Shown here: positions 1 through 9,306 of the stretch, piece by piece
How positions within the stretch are numbered: position 1 is the first letter of the stretch
Layout of the letters: every line of letters starts with the position of its first letter
Source of the DNA: Sphaerolaimus hirsutus
Taxonomy: Eukaryota > Nematoda > Chromadorea > Monhysterida > Sphaerolaimidae
Direction of reading: 5' to 3'
Length of the DNA stretch: 64,000 nt
Assembly: GCA_964036195.1 (NCBI GenBank)
Contig: OZ038458.1
Location: forward strand, 9,747,832 to 9,811,831
Made by a program: the position numbers and the translations under genes
The notes under the pieces: model-generated
Told to the model about the DNA's origin: nothing
Databases searched by the model: none
The model's input: only the letters and a program-made list of their open reading frames with translations

Positions 1-2520
1 TGGCGTTTCCACAGTCGCCTCGGTGGTGAACGTGGTCGTGCGCGAAGTCGTGGGTGTGCGTGAAGTTGCAGGTCCGGTTGTTGGTGATGCCAACGCCGAC
101 CTAGCCTGATGATGAAGCAGGTAGTTGCCCGTGTCGCTTCCTGCGCGTTCGCGTGAGGTGAATTTGCGGATATCGGGCATGTGAACACTGTCTCTGTTCC
201 TGGCTCTGACTTGTCCTTCATCAGCTGAACTTTCATCTGGTTGAACGTATGCTGATAGTGACTTTGCCATTCTGTCCTCTGTTTCTGCTCTCCTGGCAAA
301 TCTGACGGACTGTGTTGAGTTGGATCTGGCTCTCCTCTTGATTGCTGGTCTCAACTCTGTCTTGCGCACTTTTCTTTGTGGATAATTGGTCTCTTTCTGA
401 GTTGATTTCTTGATAGTGTATCTGATGGCTCTGAAGCATAGCCATATGCATTTGAATGGACACACTATGCATTTCCATATGCATGTGTATACACACGGTG
501 GAATCACTGGTTTCCCTGTGGCAATCCTCCAATTGTACCACAGGTATCCTGCAGCTACAATTCCGGCTATCAGGATTGTGATCCCCAGCAGCATTGCGAT
601 TGTGTTGATGATCACTTGAAAGGGTCCTTTCAGCATTCCTCCCATAAAGTTGGTGTACCCTTTTGATACTCCAGATATATAATGACCATATGCTTTGCCG
701 ATTCCTGCTGCTGTCTGTCCAATTCCAGCTCCAATGCCTTCTATTGAATTTCTGATCACTCTGGGATCCAATGACATATCTGCTGTGTAATCGATCAACT
801 GGTTCTGCACATGCTCCAAATTCTGTAGTCTCTGAATCTGGCCTCTGACATCCATGAAATTGGTCGCTCTGTTGACAATGTTGGTGAACAGGTGAGGCGC
901 ATCAAACGTGAAGGCCTGCCACTGTCCTTTCCATGTCATTTCAATTGGAGTCTCTGTGACATGCACCATTCCATGTGCGGACTTCCATTGTCCATGCTCA
1001 TTTCTGTACAGGTGCGGTGTGGTGTGGCTGCAGTCCTCTTCTGGTGATTTCTCCACCAAGTCTCTGCTGCCTGGGCTCTTGAACCACAAGGGTCCGTCTT
1101 TGTCCAATCTCATTGGTGTGTATTTGTAACATGTCTCTCCCACTTTTCCTGTCTGATAAATTATGTATGGCTGCACTTCCTTGCATTCCCAAAACATAAT
1201 TGCTTCTCCAGCCCATTCTGCATGAACATCCTGTCTTCCCAGCATGGCTCGAATCCCCAGTGTTGGATCGATGCGGAAAAGCTGAGTCAACATGTCCAGC
1301 TGGTTCTTGCGAAGTTGACATAGCTGATGCCATACAATCGCAAATTGTGCCTGAGTCATCTCTCTGACTACATGTTGCAGGAACTGAAACTTGGAGTTTC
1401 TGTCGTCCAATCTGGCATACAATGTTCCACTGATTGTCGACTCTCTTGCCTCCACTATCTTTCCTGGCATTGCCCATTCTACAGGCACATCTTCTCTTCT
1501 GTCAAACTGGATGAATACACCTCCTTGATCGGTGTAGTATGTGTCTCCCGGAACACATTCTGAACCAATTGGCCTCTTTGTCTTGTTGCTGTGGGAGTAT
1601 GCTGCTTGCAACTTTGATACAATAATTGTCTGGCCAGATATTTCTGATTTGAATCTGCCAATTCTCTCATATGCACATTGATGCTTGAAATTCTCCGTAT
1701 CCCACACTGTGATTCCATAATTGTGGTCTCTGCAATGTCCCATCATGGCTCTGCACTGGCTGAAATCTTGCAAGTCGCTGATTACAGTCTTTCCATCAAG
1801 TGAAGCCACGGTTCCTTCTTCCATGTAGAAGTTACTGACGACATTTTCTTTGTCATGACAACACCATGAATATTCCACATTCAAGGTTTGATTGGTTGTC
1901 CACACTCTGGGTTCCATTTCTACCAAAGGTGTTCCTCTGAACATCTTGTGAATTCTTGCATAGTTACAGGCTACCACGCCAACTTGCTGGTATTTCTCAA
2001 AATTGCCTGTAATGCCTTTCGCTCCCCAGAAACTGGTGTGTGTGATGATTTCTTTGATTCTGATGTAGCATCTGTATGCTTTCTCTTTCTGTGGAATCTG
2101 TCTCTGTGCGTAAAGTGTAACTTTCATTGCCTTGACAAAATTCCTTGGTGGGATATGGCACTGCACTTCTTCAGGAACTGTAAGCGCATGTCCATGCCTC
2201 CCACTGGTACAAATTTGATACTTCTGGCTTTGTGAACTGATCACCTGTTCCACAGGATGATCCTTGATTGCGTCTTTGAATCTCTCATAAGTCTGCATCT
2301 CTCTGACAGACTTTGGCGGCCATTCTGAAGGCAAAGGCGGCAATCCATGATGCGCTGCCAATGATGGTGGCCTTACTGTCGAGGTTTCTAGAACGTATGT
2401 TCTGGAAAATACTTCGCTGTAAGCTTTGCCGGCTTCTCTCAGCGTTGCTGACTCTGACATGCCTGTCAACATCAACACCATGCACAGCATTCCAATCACT
2501 AGACTGCTGGTGGTTGCTGT
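1..2520 (-). other. Env-like glycoprotein region of BEL element 1 (in frame with pol)
   Basis: This part follows the DUF5641-like domain without a stop. It begins with a hydrophobic segment (about 2500-2460) that could be a signal peptide, then a long ectodomain-like stretch. A membrane-proximal Gly/Ala-rich segment (760-610) and a membrane span at about 615-541 follow, then a cytoplasmic tail of more than 170 residues that is basic and later Thr-rich. The membrane-proximal part resembles the matching part of element 2, including a GIGAGIGQ-like versus GINQGVGA-like stretch and a GP-Q motif before the membrane span, so the two env regions are probably homologous. How env is separated from pol (splicing or proteolysis) cannot be seen. 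Confidence 0.7.
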
Positions 2521-5500
2521 GGTTTTCCCTGTCGCACTCCTCAGGACTCTATCCGATGCTGAGTTCCTCTGAGCAGGGTTTTGTACAGAGTCTCTGTTCG
2601 AGCTCTGATTTCTGACATGTTTCTGGACAATTGCTGGGTCCAGTAAATTTACTTTGACTGTCACTGCTGTCTCTGGGATATCCATTGTCTTTGAATTGAT
2701 TTCCAGCGGATACAATTGATTGAGTGGTCTGCTAACCACATTTCTGTTGGCAGTTCTGACTTTTGCTGAGCGAATCTGTCCATCTTTGCTGGATTCTAAC
2801 TGCTCGATGCGACCCATCCTCCATGCACCTCTGGGCATGTTCTCTTCATAAATCAGCACAACTTCATTCACTTTGGGTTCTTGAGTCGCTGTCAATCTGC
2901 CATGTTTGTGCGTCACCTGAGTTCTTTCCCTCAAGCTCGGAATGTACTCTTGATGCCATAAGTCCCAGAACTTATCCAAAGTTTGCTGGGTTGTCTCCCA
3001 ATATTTCTGCAGTTTCGCTGCGTTATCCATTCTGGGCACAAATTCTCCATCTTTGTCTGCATCAAACTGTGGTGCTCCAATCTGACCTTCCCCTGTCAGG
3101 AAGTCTTTTGGCGTCAGCACTCTGAGGCTCTTTACATCACCATAGATGTAAGAGATTGGCCTGCTGTTGATCACTGCCTCGACTTCTGGCAGAAGTGTCA
3201 ACAATTCTTGCAGGGTTAACATTCTGTGCCCTACAGCTGCTTTGAAATGTTTCTTGGTGATGCCCACCATTCTCTCATAGACTCCTCCCTGCCATGGTGC
3301 CATAGGAGTAGTCATGTTCCATTGGATTTGTTGCTGTGAGCAGTAAGTCTGTACTGCTCCACTTTTGACCATTTCTGACCATTCTTTTCCAATATTAATG
3401 GCTTTGTCAGTGCTTGTGCTGAGCACTTTCTCTGTCAATTTGAATTGCGTCGCATTGTCTGAAATAACTGCTTCAGGTTTTCCACGCCTGGCGATGAATC
3501 TCCTGACTGCGTTCAGGAATTCCTGTGCTGTCATGTCCAGCACACTTTCCAGGTGAACTGCACGTGTCACCATGCATGTGAACAAACAGATCCACATTTT
3601 CCTGTGATCTTTGTCCACTTTGTACCAAACTGGTCCCAAATAATCCAAGCCCGTGTACTGGAACGGTCTGGCTCTCTGAACTCTGGTTTCTGGTAAATCT
3701 GGCATTGGTGGAAGCTGGTACGGCTTCGCTCCCAATTTCTTACAGGTTGGGCAGGTTCTCGTCACATTGTAGATCACCCGTCTGCCCTGTGTAATCCAGT
3801 ACTTTTGTCTGATCGCTGCCAATGTATGTTGCACTCCTGCGTGCATCAACTTCTCATGCTGGTCTCTGACGATCAGCTGAGTCACTGTAGCCGTTGCTGG
3901 CAACAGTATGAGTGGCACTGTGACCTCCTGTGGGTCTGTATGCTCCATTCTGCCGTGGCACTTCAGGATTCCATCCTGATGCATTTGCACATTGAGCCAT
4001 TTGATCAACTGCTGGTCTGCAGCTGCTTTCTTGCCATCCTGGCTGCCTTTGCTGTGGCCTGTTGCCAGAATCTTTGCCACTCCTTTGTAATGATTCTGTT
4101 GCGTCACTTTGATCCAATATTTCCACGCAATCTCTCTCTCTTCAATACTGATAATCCCCCGTGGTTTTATTGTACCACAGATACTTTTCATGATTTCTGA
4201 CACTCCATTCTGACTGTCATTTTTGCTGCGCTTTTTGTACATCTGTCGCACAAATCTCATCACGTATACTGTTGCATCCAGTAACTTTGTCAGTGATGAG
4301 AATCTCTGAATCTCAATTCCCAATGGGTTGCTTTGCTTGCTTTCATCAGCTTGCACATTGCTGGCATCTGGGTCACTGACCACTTGCTGTGTGGCGCCCA
4401 GGTAAATTGGACTGGCTTTTGGGAACTTGAGCTCTTCTCTCTTGATTTCTGCCATTACTTCTGGCGTGACTGGCTCCACTTTTGGCTCTGGCCACTCTCC
4501 AGTCATTAGCCATTCTGGCCCCTTCCACCACAGGTTACTGCTTTCCAACTCTGACATATTCATGCCTCTTGTAGCCATGTCAGCTGGGTTTTCCAGTCCT
4601 GCGATGTGTCTGATATGCATGTTCTCTGTCTCACTCTGAATTTTCCTGATTTCATCCAATCTGTTCTTGACAAAACATGCCAGTGGCTTCGCTGTTGTTA
4701 GCCACTTCAGACAACAGGTTGAATCTGACCATACAACTGTTTGCCTGAATTTGACGTCCTTGAGCTCTTTATGAATAAACTTTGACATTCTGCTGCCAAT
4801 CAACATTGCTAACAATTCCAGCCGTGGAATTGTCACTTCTGGTTTCTTTGGAGCGAGTCTCAATCTGGAGTACAGCAGGCTTGACGTGCCGCTGTCATTT
4901 TCTGTTTTCTGGCATATGTACGCCGCTGCGCTGTATGCCATTGCTGAGGCATCAACGAAAATGTGCAGTTGTGCATCTGCACCACTCTGATAATTCAAAT
5001 TTCGGTTGAACTTGATCTGTCCAACTTTGAGCAACTCTGTCTCTAATTGCTGCCAAATTGTTGTCTGTTCCTCAGACAGGGGTGTGTCCCATTCTTTGGC
5101 ACTTGGTCCTGAATGCCATAACGTTTGCAAAAATCTCTTTGCTGGCAGTAGGACAGGACTAACGAGTCCCATTGGATCAAAACATCCCGCAGTCACCTTT
5201 GCAACTGTCCTTTTTGTGGGAAGTTTGATTTTCTGGTCAGTTTCTGATAACTGTGGTTGCTGAACTGTCTTTGGCGTTTTCAGCCACATCTGGTCGCTCT
5301 CTGTGTCCCATTTCATTCCTAGGACTGTTGTGACAATTTCCTTGGCCACATCTGACTCTGCCAATTGCCAAGTAAAGCTCTTATTGTTGCTGTTCCATTC
5401 TCTCAGATTCATCTGTGCCTCTGTGAACAACACTTTGGATTCCTGGTACAATTCGATTGCTTTCTGCTCTGTGTCCACACTGAGGATCAAATTATCCACA

Positions 5501-8500
5501 TACAGATTTTCATCGATCAATTTTGCATTTTCTGTGCCAGCTTGATTCAGGTGATATCTGACTGTCAACGCTAGCAGCGCTGGGCTGCAGATTATACCAA
5601 ATGGCACTCTGGCAAATCTGTAAATCTGAATGTTGTCCTCCATGGATGGTTTCGTGGGATCCTTGTACCACAGAAATCTTGTCACATCTCTGTCACTGTC
5701 CTGCAGACTAATCTGCAGAAACGCTTTCTCTATGTCTGCGACCAGGGCGATTCCATGCAACCGGAATCGCATCAGCATCCCTACCAGCTGTGGTAGTATC
5801 ACCGGACCGCGGTACATGCACTCATTCAAGCTTGGCATGCCTGGCGGTTTCGCTGAGGCATCATATACCTCTCTGACCTTTGTGGTAGTTTTCTCTGGCG
5901 TTATCACTGGTTGATGAGGCAATATATGGAATTTTCTGCCATCCATAATATCCTCTTGGACTTTCTCAATCACTCCTTGCTCCTCTTGTGCTTTCATGAT
6001 TGCCTGAATTTTCTCCAGTAATTCTGGGTCTCTCTTGAGCCTGTTGGTGAGGTATCTGAACCTCTTGAACGCCATTGCTTTGTTGTCTGGTAGTTCATGC
6101 AAATTCGGTTTGTACATGAACTTTACAGAGTATCGTCCATCTGGGTTTCTCTGTACACTCTCATTGAATTGCTTGATGGCCTCATCGTCCTCGACGAGGT
6201 CTGGCTGGTCCATTATGCCAATGGTATCCAGTCTGTCCATATCTTTGACATTTGGTACAGGAGCAATTGACAACGGTGCTTCCTCGTACCACTTTTCTCT
6301 CTGAATTTGATGCACAATTGTGTTGACCACCACAGGATATGCGCCATCCGTGGTCCATTGATTTCTGTTGCTTGTCAGCTGTCCACCTCCCATCAGTAAT
6401 CCCAATTCTGATGGAATGACATACAATCCTGACGGAAGTCTGGTGGTGCTGGTGTTTCTGGACATCAAGTCCCAGAAATAATTCAAGCCTACTATAATGT
6501 CTGGCTTGAACTTGCACTCTGTCCCTTTTTCTTTGGGAATTCTGTCTGCAAAATAACTCTCATCCGGGAAGTACTTCTGCAGGTACTTTTCGTCCTGTTC
6601 TGATACAGGCACTTTGACTTGTTCTGTGGTCAATGTCGGGACCACATCAGCCACCATATCAACTTTCTGGCCATTTCTGAGCCGCATTCTGAATTCCACT
6701 TGCTGTACCACTTTATAGTGCGGCTTTTCATTTCCAAATGTGTACACCTGGATGTGGTGTTCACCTGTACTCTTCAAATTGAGTTTCTTGGCCACTTTCT
6801 CTGACATGTATGTTCCTTGGGATCCTGTGTCCAGGAACGCTTGAATCTGTAGTGGTGGCTGTTCAGGCTCCATCTCTGTATCCATTTCTGAAGCCTCAAT
6901 CACGGTTCTGGCTGTCATCAACATTGACATGTTCCTGTTTACTGACAGGTTCACTGACGTATTCTGTTGCTTTGTATTTGGTTCTGTAACCACTGTGCTG
7001 GATATGGTTTCTGTCTCTACCATTTCTGGTCCAGCTTCTTCCACAGTGACACAATTCACTGTGGCCTTTCTCTGTTGGCTCTGTGCTGGTCGACCGGCCG
7101 TCGGCACAGACTTTCTGCCATTGTTTGCTGATTGCTGGCCATTCTGTTGACCATTCGCTCTGAACGCTGGAATTTGCCGTCCAGCGTTTCCATTGCCATT
7201 GTCACCAAATTTCTCTGGGCACACCGCAGTGTGGTGCCTATTGGACTTGCAATAGAAGCAACTTCTCGTAAATTGACATTGATTCATGTAATGCCCTTTC
7301 TGCAGGCATCTCAGGCATCGCTCTGCCTTTGACAAAACCACTCTCCTTTCTCTGGCAGTTTTGAACTTTGGACATTTATCATTAAAGTGTAATTGCTGTG
7401 TGTCATTGCAGAACACACACGGCCTCCCAGGATTCATGAATCCAGCCTGTGGTGCACTCTGACCATTCTGGATCACAGACATGCTCCCTGTGCTGGTCCT
7501 TGGGTTCTCTGGCCCTCTGAATCGATTCCCATTGCCTTGGAATCGATTATTGAATTGCTGTGCGCGTGGATTATTCCCGAATCCCTGGCGCGATTGCTGA
7601 ACTGGTGCCTCAGTTTGCTGTGCGTGCTGTACAGCCTCACTGAGCGCTAGCTGCTGGCCAAACAGCTTTCTGAATTTTTCCACCGTCAAGGCTTCCTCAG
7701 TTCCCTGTTCCTTCTGGATTTCTCTGAGAACCTCGGGTGGCACTTTCTGTTGCAGCTGGCTCAACAGCATTGGATGTTCCACTGATTCACCCAGTGACTC
7801 CAACTGCTGGAGCAGCCTTTCAATTGCATCAAACAAAATTCTCATATCCTGACAGGTATTCCTGGCCTGTCGCAGCTTCATGATATTACTCATCAGCGTG
7901 TTTCTGACCACAACTGGCTGGTCATATCTCTTTTTGAGCATTGCAATTGCGGGTGCATAGTTCTCTGCGGTCACACTCAATCCACTGATCATGCCAAATG
8001 CTGAGCCTTTCAGCAAGCTCCTCAAGTATGAAAACTTGGAAATGTCCTCCAAATCTGTCCGATTGTGAATGTGGGATTCGAACATTTGCCACCATGATCG
8101 AAATTTGACAATTTCCCCAGTAAACTGTTCTACTTCCAATTTCTGTAATTTGACGCTCTTTGCTGTGGTTGCATTGGTTGAACTGGCCCCCGGAACAGCT
8201 CCCTGAGCTGTCAGAGCCATTTGTGCAGCCATCTGCTGTATGAATGCTGTGTTAACTTCATACATGGTATTTCCGCTCTGTTGCTGGATCATGTCTTGCA
8301 ACTCTTCGATGTACACATTCATGGCTACTACTTTCTGTGTCACCAAGTCTGACATATTTGCATATTCCTCATATGAGTCTTGGTATATCTTCTGTTCTTG
8401 TTCCAACTGGTCGGGTTCGTCAATGTCCTTGACGATGTCCCTCCATGCGTCAAATTGAGTTCTCACTGCAGTCATTGCACTTTCCAATTTTGCACCCTCC

Positions 8501-8667
8501 TGTTTGATAGTTGCAATCACTCTTCTCATCTCTGTTCTCTTATCATCCTTTGATGCTTCCGCAAATAGTTCCAGGTCATACTTGGCAAATTCTCTTGCCA
8601 ATCTACTTTCCACCCTGTGCTTTGCTGGCCCCAGGGTCTTTCTGATGTGACCCGTTGGCGAAACCAT
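1..8667 (-). CDS. BEL/Pao Gag-Pol-Env-like polyprotein, element 1 (C-terminus off window)
   Basis: The frame opens 33 bases after an in-frame TAA (8701-8703). Its first ATG is at 8667, and it stays open for 2889 codons to the edge. Visible in order: a DUF1759-type gag core (about 8165-7560); three zinc knuckles (about 7420-7219, the last two of CX2CX4HX4C form); an aspartic protease with DTGS near 6831; RT with a conserved Asp in ADIEKAF (5736) and a YVDN box (5502-5491) where YxDD is usual; RNase H with FVDAS (Asp at 4953); an integrase HHCC finger (about 3852-3744) and integrase acidic residues at 3645 (D), 3459 (D) and 3276 (E); and a DUF5641-like domain (2880-2690). An env-like segment follows. 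I translated most functional motifs directly from the minus strand; the remaining stretches were inferred open because no closed reading frame was found there. Host-cell reverse transcription and integration are expected roles from the family. Confidence 0.88.
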   Translation of the reverse strand, partial: MVSPTGHIRKTLGPAKHRVESRLAREFAKYDLELFAEASKDDKRTEMRRVIATIKQEGAKLESAMTAVRTQFDAWRDIVKDIDEPDQLEQEQKIYQDSYEEYANMSDLVTQKVVAMNVYIEELQDMIQQQSGNTMYEVNTAFIQQMAAQMALTAQGAVPGASSTNATTAKSVKLQKLEVEQFTGEIVKFRSWWQMFESHIHNRTDLEDISKFSYLRSLLKGSAFGMISGLSVTAENYAPAIAMLKKRYDQPVVVRNTLMSNIMKLRQARNTCQDMRILFDAIERLLQQLESLGESVEHPMLLSQLQQKVPPEVLREIQKEQGTEEALTVEKFRKLFGQQLALSEAVQHAQQTEAPVQQSRQGFGNNPRAQQFNNRFQGNGNRFRGPENPRTSTGSMSVIQNGQSAPQAGFMNPGRPCVFCNDTQQLHFNDKCPKFKTARERRVVLSKAERCLRCLQKGHYMNQCQFTRSCFYCKSNRHHTAVCPEKFGDNGNGNAGRQIPAFRANGQQNGQQSANNGRKSVPTAGRPAQSQQRKATVNCVTVEEAGPEMVETETISSTVVTEPNTKQQNTSVNLSVNRNMSMLMTARTVIEASEMDTEMEPEQPPLQIQAFLDTGSQGTYMSEKVAKKLNLKSTGEHHIQVYTFGNEKPHYKVVQQVEFRMRLRNGQKVDMVADVVPTLTTEQVKVPVSEQDEKYLQKYFPDESYFADRIPKEKGTECKFKPDIIVGLNYFWDLMSRNTSTTRLPSGLYVIPSELGLLMGGGQLTSNRNQWTTDGAYPVVVNTIVHQIQREKWYEEAPLSIAPVPNVKDMDRLDTIGIMDQPDLVEDDEAIKQFNESVQRNPDGRYSVKFMYKPNLHELPDNKAMAFKRFRYLTNRLKRDPELLEKIQAIMKAQEEQGVIEKVQEDIMDGRKFHILPHQPVITPEKTTTKVREVYDASAKPPGMPSLNECMYRGPVILPQLVGMLMRFRLHGIALVADIEKAFLQISLQDSDRDVTRFLWYKDPTKPSMEDNIQIYRFARVPFGIICSPALLALTVRYHLNQAGTENAKLIDENLYVDNLILSVDTEQKAIELYQESKVLFTEAQMNLREWNSNNKSFTWQLAESDVAKEIVTTVLGMKWDTESDQMWLKTPKTVQQPQLSETDQKIKLPTKRTVAKVTAGCFDPMGLVSPVLLPAKRFLQTLWHSGPSAKEWDTPLSEEQTTIWQQLETELLKVGQIKFNRNLNYQSGADAQLHIFVDASAMAYSAAAYICQKTENDSGTSSLLYSRLRLAPKKPEVTIPRLELLAMLIGSRMSKFIHKELKDVKFRQTVVWSDSTCCLKWLTTAKPLACFVKNRLDEIRKIQSETENMHIRHIAGLENPADMATRGMNMSELESSNLWWKGPEWLMTGEWPEPKVEPVTPEVMAEIKREELKFPKASPIYLGATQQVVSDPDASNVQADESKQSNPLGIEIQRFSSLTKLLDATVYVMRFVRQMYKKRSKNDSQNGVSEIMKSICGTIKPRGIISIEEREIAWKYWIKVTQQNHYKGVAKILATGHSKGSQDGKKAAADQQLIKWLNVQMHQDGILKCHGRMEHTDPQEVTVPLILLPATATVTQLIVRDQHEKLMHAGVQHTLAAIRQKYWITQGRRVIYNVTRTCPTCKKLGAKPYQLPPMPDLPETRVQRARPFQYTGLDYLGPVWYKVDKDHRKMWICLFTCMVTRAVHLESVLDMTAQEFLNAVRRFIARRGKPEAVISDNATQFKLTEKVLSTSTDKAINIGKEWSEMVKSGAVQTYCSQQQIQWNMTTPMAPWQGGVYERMVGITKKHFKAAVGHRMLTLQELLTLLPEVEAVINSRPISYIYGDVKSLRVLTPKDFLTGEGQIGAPQFDADKDGEFVPRMDNAAKLQKYWETTQQTLDKFWDLWHQEYIPSLRERTQVTHKHGRLTATQEPKVNEVVLIYEENMPRGAWRMGRIEQLESSKDGQIRSAKVRTANRNVVSRPLNQLYPLEINSKTMDIPETAVTVKVNLLDPAIVQKHVRNQSSNRDSVQNPAQRNSASDRVLRSATGKTTATTSSLVIGMLCMVLMLTGMSESATLREAGKAYSEVFSRTYVLETSTVRPPSLAAHHGLPPLPSEWPPKSVREMQTYERFKDAIKDHPVEQVISSQSQKYQICTSGRHGHALTVPEEVQCHIPPRNFVKAMKVTLYAQRQIPQKEKAYRCYIRIKEIITHTSFWGAKGITGNFEKYQQVGVVACNYARIHKMFRGTPLVEMEPRVWTTNQTLNVEYSWCCHDKENVVSNFYMEEGTVASLDGKTVISDLQDFSQCRAMMGHCRDHNYGITVWDTENFKHQCAYERIGRFKSEISGQTIIVSKLQAAYSHSNKTKRPIGSECVPGDTYYTDQGGVFIQFDRREDVPVEWAMPGKIVEARESTISGTLYARLDDRNSKFQFLQHVVREMTQAQFAIVWHQLCQLRKNQLDMLTQLFRIDPTLGIRAMLGRQDVHAEWAGEAIMFWECKEVQPYIIYQTGKVGETCYKYTPMRLDKDGPLWFKSPGSRDLVEKSPEEDCSHTTPHLYRNEHGQWKSAHGMVHVTETPIEMTWKGQWQAFTFDAPHLFTNIVNRATNFMDVRGQIQRLQNLEHVQNQLIDYTADMSLDPRVIRNSIEGIGAGIGQTAAGIGKAYGHYISGVSKGYTNFMGGMLKGPFQVIINTIAMLLGITILIAGIVAAGYLWYNWRIATGKPVIPPCVYTCIWKCIVCPFKCIWLCFRAIRYTIKKSTQKETNYPQRKVRKTELRPAIKRRARSNSTQSVRFARRAETEDRMAKSLSAYVQPDESSADEGQVRARNRDSVHMPDIRKFTSRERAGSDTGNYLLHHQARSALASPTTGPATSRTPTTSRTTTFTTEATVETP

Positions 8668-8702
8668 TTTCGCTGATGAATTTTCCTTCACTGTTTCTCT
8701 TT

Positions 8703-9290
8703 ATAGTGCGTCGCCTGTGACGCTTGGGACGCTTCTCTGCGTCTTTCTGTGTAGTGCTCTGTGCACCACGGATTTGTTGTGCCACGCACAATACCAATGC
8801 AGTCCTACAGGCCCCTGACGTGTTCTCACGCATTGACCTTTACTGCACTGGCACCAGGTGTGTTCCTAAAGCCCCTGACGTGATTGTTTACACGCGTTGA
8901 CTTCAACACACCGGTCAAATCTACCTGGACAATAAACAATTTATTTGCCCAGCAGTGTGCGCCCAAGGAGGGTCCGTACACACTCTTTCTGAGCGCTCTG
9001 GCGCTCTTTCTGGCACGCCTGTGTGCCTTGTGACCACGCCGGCCACTTGCTTTCCTGAGCGGCTCCTGTGCCGCTGTGCGCAGTGCTGCGCTTGCCGTGT
9101 CGCCCGTGACACGTTTCTGTGCACTCTGGTGCACTTTCTGATTCTGGGCAGTGTTTCTTTACACTGCTCTGCAATTGCGCCTGTGCAATGCAGTTTTCTG
9201 GCACTTTTGTGCTGTCTGATCTGATGGTACCGAGCAGGCACAGCGTGTATATTTGATGGGAGCTCCGCAAAGCCCCTACACGCTACCAAG
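8703..9290 (-). other. Leader region of BEL element 1
   Basis: No long frame of the element continues here. The stretch is rich in CTG/TCTG words like the coding part, for example in 8940-9130, which suggests it still belongs to the element. No primer-binding site could be assigned. A perfect 9-bp stem with a 4-base loop sits at its right end (9285-9306). Confidence 0.45.
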
Positions 9291-9306
9291 TATCCTAATA
9301 CTTGGT
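9285..9306. repeat. Perfect 9-bp hairpin
   Basis: ACCAAGTAT and ATACTTGGT flank a CCTA loop. It lies at the edge of the word-rich leader of BEL element 1. Its role is unknown. Confidence 0.6.

Larger units (their letters stand above)
1..9290 (-). mobile_element. BEL/Pao LTR retroelement 1 with env-like region (partial)
   Basis: The window starts inside this element, which is read right to left. It has one continuous coding frame (8667 to beyond base 1) and a leader rich in the same short words up to roughly 9230-9290. The domain order gag, protease, RT, RNase H, integrase, DUF5641-like domain, env-like protein is that of env-bearing BEL/Pao elements. The 3' LTR lies beyond the left edge. The 5' LTR should lie to the right of 8.7 kb but I could not define its ends. 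The frame has no stop, so the copy may be recent. The right boundary given is approximate. Confidence 0.8.

Noticed and set aside
998-1477. 159-codon minus-strand frame within BEL element 1
   Set aside because: It is out of phase with the continuous polyprotein frame and shows no domain; it is a shadow frame.
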